Assembly (NCBI GenBank): GCA_036645935.1
Contig: JAVXNE010000002.1
Span: 124,001 to 188,000, forward strand
Reading direction: 5' to 3'
DNA length: 64,000 nt
Origin: JAUNBN01 sp036645935
GTDB lineage: Bacteria; Bacillota; Clostridia; Oscillospirales; Ruminococcaceae
Shown one piece after another: positions 61,037-64,000 of this stretch. Every line of letters starts with the position of its first letter. Position 1 is the first letter of the stretch. The position numbers and the translations under genes were made by a program. A model generated the notes under the pieces. It was not told where the DNA came from, did not search any database, and saw nothing but the letters and a program-made list of their open reading frames with translations.

Positions 61037-61060
61037 GGGCGGTATTCGTCGATACCGCCC
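61037..61060 (-). terminator. Hairpin after the tiny membrane protein gene
   Basis: GGGCGGTAT / ATACCGCCC with 6-nt loop; TTTCT follows on the minus strand. Ends the surface protein unit. Confidence 0.6.
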
Positions 61061-61072
61061 TCGGAGCATGGT

Positions 61073-61165
61073 CTATTTCTTTTTGTTGTTTCTGATTTTT
61101 AGGAAAATTAGCGCGCCGACGATGAAAACGACAAGCGCAATTCCGACAATGGTTTTAGCGTCCAT
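61073..61165 (-). CDS. Tiny membrane protein after the surface protein gene
   Basis: A 30-residue protein: MDAKTIVGIALVVFIVG followed by ALIFLKIRNNKKK; one membrane segment and a basic tail. It overlaps the end of the surface protein gene by 11 nt with AGGAGGATGAGG ahead of its ATG. Role unknown; the basic tail after the segment is like a sorting-signal tail. Confidence 0.6.
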   Translation of the reverse strand: MDAKTIVGIALVVFIVGALIFLKIRNNKKK

Positions 61166-64000
61166 TATTCCTCATCCTCCTTTTTTTCTTAAAGCCGAGA
61201 ACGCCCAGTGTAGCAGCACCGGCACCGGCAATGCCCATCAGCACAAGCCAAAGGGCGGGATTGCTGTCGTCGCCTGTTTTCGGGGTATCTCTCAGCTCGT
61301 TGTGCATCTGAACAACTGTTGTTGCACTGACCTTGACCGTTGCCTGCTTATCGGCGGGCAGCACATAGCCGGAGGAGGTGCTGTCGTTCACTTCGGATAC
61401 GGTATAATCGCCAATGCGGAGATTTTCAATGACGATCTCGCCGTTTTTGTCGGTCTTGAAGGTCTGATTGTAGCCGTTTGCGCCTGTCACACGGAACGAA
61501 AAGCCCTCCACCTTGTTGTCAGAGGAGGTCTTGACGATTTTAAGAGAGCCTTTCTGTGCGTCGTTGATAAAGCCTTTTCCGGCTTCGTTTTCCACGGTCA
61601 CAGTCTTGCCGTTTTCCGTAATGGCGAAATAATAGGCGTTTTCATCGAGAATGAAGCCAGCCGGAGCCGTCTTTTCCTTGACGAAATAGCCGCCGAACAA
61701 GAGATCGGACATTTGATAAATGCCGCCGGAAAGCTCTGCCATTGTGCCGAGCAGCGTATCGTCCTTATCAAACTTCTTATCGCCGTTGATGTCGGAATAG
61801 ACTTCAAAAACAGCGCCGGACAGATGGTTGTCGGGATAGTCCGCATCCGTTTTGATGAGCTGCACCGTGCCGCGAATACGGGTGTTCTCGATTTCAACCT
61901 CAACAATATCGCCGTCCTTGTCGATGGCTACAGGGAAAGAGGTGTCCGAAAGTATAAAGCCCGTGGGCGCTTCGATTTCACGGACAACATAATTTCCGTA
62001 AGGCACATTAGCAAAAGAAAAACTGCCGTCATCTTCGGAAGTGGCAGTCAAGATGGCGTTTTCTGTTGTTAACTCGGTTGCATCTGCTTTTAACAACCCC
62101 ATAACAGCGCCGCCAAGTCCTTTGCCGTCCTCGTCTTTTTTCAGTCCGTGAATTTCACCTCGGATTAGCTCATTGTCGATTGTTTCGCCGTCATTTGCTT
62201 TAATTTCCACAAGGGCGGTATCCTGTCCGGCATACTCAAAAACAATCGGATATTTTGCATCGGAAAGGATATAGTGGCTGTCGGTGGACAACTCCTTGAC
62301 ATAATAGCTGCCAAAGGGTAAGTCCGTGGTAAACTGCGCCGTGCCGTTTTCATTTACCGCAATAATTTCAAGCAATCCGTCAGCCGGAATAACCGTGCCG
62401 TCTGCTGCGGTCAATTCCTCTGCGGCAAACAACCCAAAGGTCACGGTGGTGATTTCGCCGTTCATGCCAATTTGGAACTTCTCATCCTGCTCCAGAACCT
62501 TGCTCAGCGAGAATTTAACCTTTTGGCGTTCGTTGTAGAAGCTGGTGGCAGTTTCGGTGATTTCAACCTCCTGTCCGGCATAGACCAGCTCAACCTCGTG
62601 GACTTCGGGATTCAGCACCATGCCATCCGGCGCGGTGGTTTCCTTAACCGCATATTTTCCGAGATAGAGTGCTTTGCTCTGTGCATTGCCGCTTTCGTCG
62701 GTGGTTACGGTATCGACCACCTCACCGGCAGAGTAGCGCAGTGTGCCGTCTAAGGTATAGACATCCTCCACGACGGTAATCTCATAGACTGCGCCGGGAA
62801 GTCCCTTGACCTCATAAACAGGCTGATACAGTCCGTCCCATTCAGTAACAGTTGAAAACACCTCGCCGGATTTACTGATATTGATAATGCCTTTCTGCGC
62901 CATGTTCGGTCTTTCAACCGCAATGACGGTCACCGCGCTTTCCTCGGTGGAATTATCCTGAGTGATGTCAAAAGACACAGGCTCGGAGTTCAGCACATAG
63001 CCATAGGGAGCGTTTACCTCAACCAGCGAATAGCCTGCACCGTAGGGCAGCTTTTCCGGGGTAACGAGATACCCGTCCGCATTGGTGTAAAAGGTGTCGA
63101 TGGTGGTCGGCGTCGGATAGGTGAAGCTCATTGATACAAGGCTTCCGTCCGGGTTATAAATCTGGAATGCAGCACCTGCATACGGAATGGTTTTGCCCGT
63201 TTCCGCATCGGTCTTGATAACCTTGATATACGATTCAAAATTAGCATTGTTAATCAGGTAGCGGTAGGTTGTGCCGTCCTTTGCGATATACACATCAAAG
63301 TCCGACATCAGCTCACGCCCGTCCCAGCCCTTGGTCTGATGGACGGTGTAAATGCCGTAAGGCATATCTTTCGTAGCTGCATAGCCGTTTTCATCACAGG
63401 TGAGATAATCTCGCTCGGTTTCTTTGGCGCTGTCATAGCTGCCTGCGGATTTGAGATACACGGAAAACTCTGCACCAACCTCCGGCGTTTCAATCTGCGT
63501 GCTGCCGTCATCGGTGTGCTTGATAATAGCAATATTACCCTTGATGACCTGTTCAGTCACATCATTGGATGTGGTGTTCAGCTCAATTTCGTAAAGCTCC
63601 GGCTCTGCACCGACATGATAAGAGGTGCCGTCAAGCAGATAGCCCTCGGACGGGTTGATTTCACGGGTACTCCAGTCGGTATCACAGATATAGTAGCGTG
63701 TGGTGAACTGACCGTTTGCATCGGTGGTGTAGCTGTCAATCAGCGTTTCACCCTTGTAGATGCCGTAGGTTGCGCCCGCAAGGGAAGCGTCGCCCTGCGG
63801 CAAGCCGGTTTCCGCATCACTCTTTGTCACCGTAACACGAAATTTTTTAAGGATATTGCTGACCGACTGATTTGTAACCTCATTCCAATTCACCATCGTG
63901 GTTTGAGAATCGGGAATGACATAGCGGACAGGGGTATCTACTTCTTCAAGCGTGTATCCTGTACCAATCAGCACATCATCAAATTTTGCAACGCCGGAAC
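61155..64000 (-). CDS. Cna-B-type surface adhesin, 5' end outside window
   Basis: At least 948 residues visible and still open at the right edge. It has about eight Cna-B/SpaA-type repeats, each with Lys near the start and a Glu in Y-x-V-x-E (YVVREIEAP, YFVKEKTAP, YTVSEVND), which form internal isopeptide links. The C-terminus has DTPKTGDD, a membrane segment and KKKRRMRNNGR. TPKTG fits cutting by class B sortase, as encoded at 35.3 kb. Likely displayed on the cell wall to aid contact in conjugation. Confidence 0.92.
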   Translation of the reverse strand, partial: SGVAKFDDVLIGTGYTLEEVDTPVRYVIPDSQTTMVNWNEVTNQSVSNILKKFRVTVTKSDAETGLPQGDASLAGATYGIYKGETLIDSYTTDANGQFTTRYYICDTDWSTREINPSEGYLLDGTSYHVGAEPELYEIELNTTSNDVTEQVIKGNIAIIKHTDDGSTQIETPEVGAEFSVYLKSAGSYDSAKETERDYLTCDENGYAATKDMPYGIYTVHQTKGWDGRELMSDFDVYIAKDGTTYRYLINNANFESYIKVIKTDAETGKTIPYAGAAFQIYNPDGSLVSMSFTYPTPTTIDTFYTNADGYLVTPEKLPYGAGYSLVEVNAPYGYVLNSEPVSFDITQDNSTEESAVTVIAVERPNMAQKGIINISKSGEVFSTVTEWDGLYQPVYEVKGLPGAVYEITVVEDVYTLDGTLRYSAGEVVDTVTTDESGNAQSKALYLGKYAVKETTAPDGMVLNPEVHEVELVYAGQEVEITETATSFYNERQKVKFSLSKVLEQDEKFQIGMNGEITTVTFGLFAAEELTAADGTVIPADGLLEIIAVNENGTAQFTTDLPFGSYYVKELSTDSHYILSDAKYPIVFEYAGQDTALVEIKANDGETIDNELIRGEIHGLKKDEDGKGLGGAVMGLLKADATELTTENAILTATSEDDGSFSFANVPYGNYVVREIEAPTGFILSDTSFPVAIDKDGDIVEVEIENTRIRGTVQLIKTDADYPDNHLSGAVFEVYSDINGDKKFDKDDTLLGTMAELSGGIYQMSDLLFGGYFVKEKTAPAGFILDENAYYFAITENGKTVTVENEAGKGFINDAQKGSLKIVKTSSDNKVEGFSFRVTGANGYNQTFKTDKNGEIVIENLRIGDYTVSEVNDSTSSGYVLPADKQATVKVSATTVVQMHNELRDTPKTGDDSNPALWLVLMGIAGAGAATLGVLGFKKKRRMRNNGR

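Larger units (their letters stand above)
19552..64000. mobile_element. Tn1549-like integrative and conjugative element, right end outside window
   Basis: From the 3' end of tRNA-Leu(CAA) onward all genes belong to an ICE: tyrosine integrase at the left edge, excisionase-like gene, regulators, CHAP hydrolase, sortase, VirB4, PrgI, VirB6/TrbL-like, Maff2, VirD4, PcfB, relaxase, MobC, TOPRIM protein, giant methylase/helicase and a Cna-B surface protein. This gene set and order match the Tn1549/CTn-type family of Firmicutes. Base composition drops against the core, most strongly at 24-33 kb. The attachment site at the other end is not visible. Confidence 0.9.

Overview
The window is a piece of a Gram-positive, low-to-mid GC Clostridia-type chromosome, probably an Oscillospiraceae-like gut Firmicute. 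The reasons are the S10-spc-adk-map gene order, the zinc-type S14, strong Shine-Dalgarno sites, a KOW-domain gene after map, a SigH-like sigma factor, and a Tn1549-like conjugative element. Species cannot be named from the sequence alone.

Region 1 (1-12,763, all minus strand) is one long translation operon read right to left: rpsJ, rplC, rplD, rplW, rplB, rpsS, rplV, rpsC, rplP, rpmC, rpsQ, rplN, rplX, rplE, rpsN, rpsH, rplF, rplR, rpsE, rpmD, rplO, secY, adk, map and a KOW-domain gene cut by the window edge. A TTGCAA-17-TATTAT promoter lies inside the terminator hairpin of the upstream gene proS and is followed by a leader of about 300 nt. L30 carries an unusual Lys/Ala-rich N-terminal extension.

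Region 2 (12,815-19,551) is ordinary core genome: proS, acpP, a HAD phosphatase, a zinc-ribbon protein, a decayed tRNA-Val, a SigH-like sigma factor and a MATE transporter. It ends in a cluster of two recombined tRNA-Leu-like copies and one intact tRNA-Leu(CAA).

Region 3 (19,552 to beyond 64,000) is an integrative and conjugative element (ICE) next to the 3' end of tRNA-Leu(CAA). Its right end is not in the window. From left to right it holds: integrase and excisionase-like gene, a MazF-like protein, a sigma factor with a sequestered ribosome-binding site and a divergent XRE regulator; an AT-rich cargo block (HTH, response regulator, histidine kinase, membrane protein, lipoprotein, ABC ATPase, two permeases, the last fused to a beta-propeller-like domain); the conjugation machinery (CHAP hydrolase, sortase B, VirB4, PrgI, VirB6/TrbL-like, Maff2, VirD4, PcfB, relaxase, MobC, DUF3789, TOPRIM primase-like); further cargo (GNAT acetyltransferase, HEPN-like protein, DUF4143 ATPase); and a 2,706-residue methylase/SNF2 helicase gene with a tnpV gene nested in another frame, followed by small ICE genes and a sortase-anchored Cna-B surface protein.

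The genes fit together as a self-transmissible element. Int and the excisionase-like protein move it, relaxase and MobC process DNA at a likely oriT near 46.2 kb, VirD4/VirB4/VirB6/PrgI/CHAP form the transfer channel, and SrtB with the surface protein probably aids cell contact. The strongest candidates for something under-described are the two-component/ABC/propeller module at 24.1-33.3 kb, the nested tnpV gene, the hairpin-masked sigma gene and the tRNA-Leu scars.
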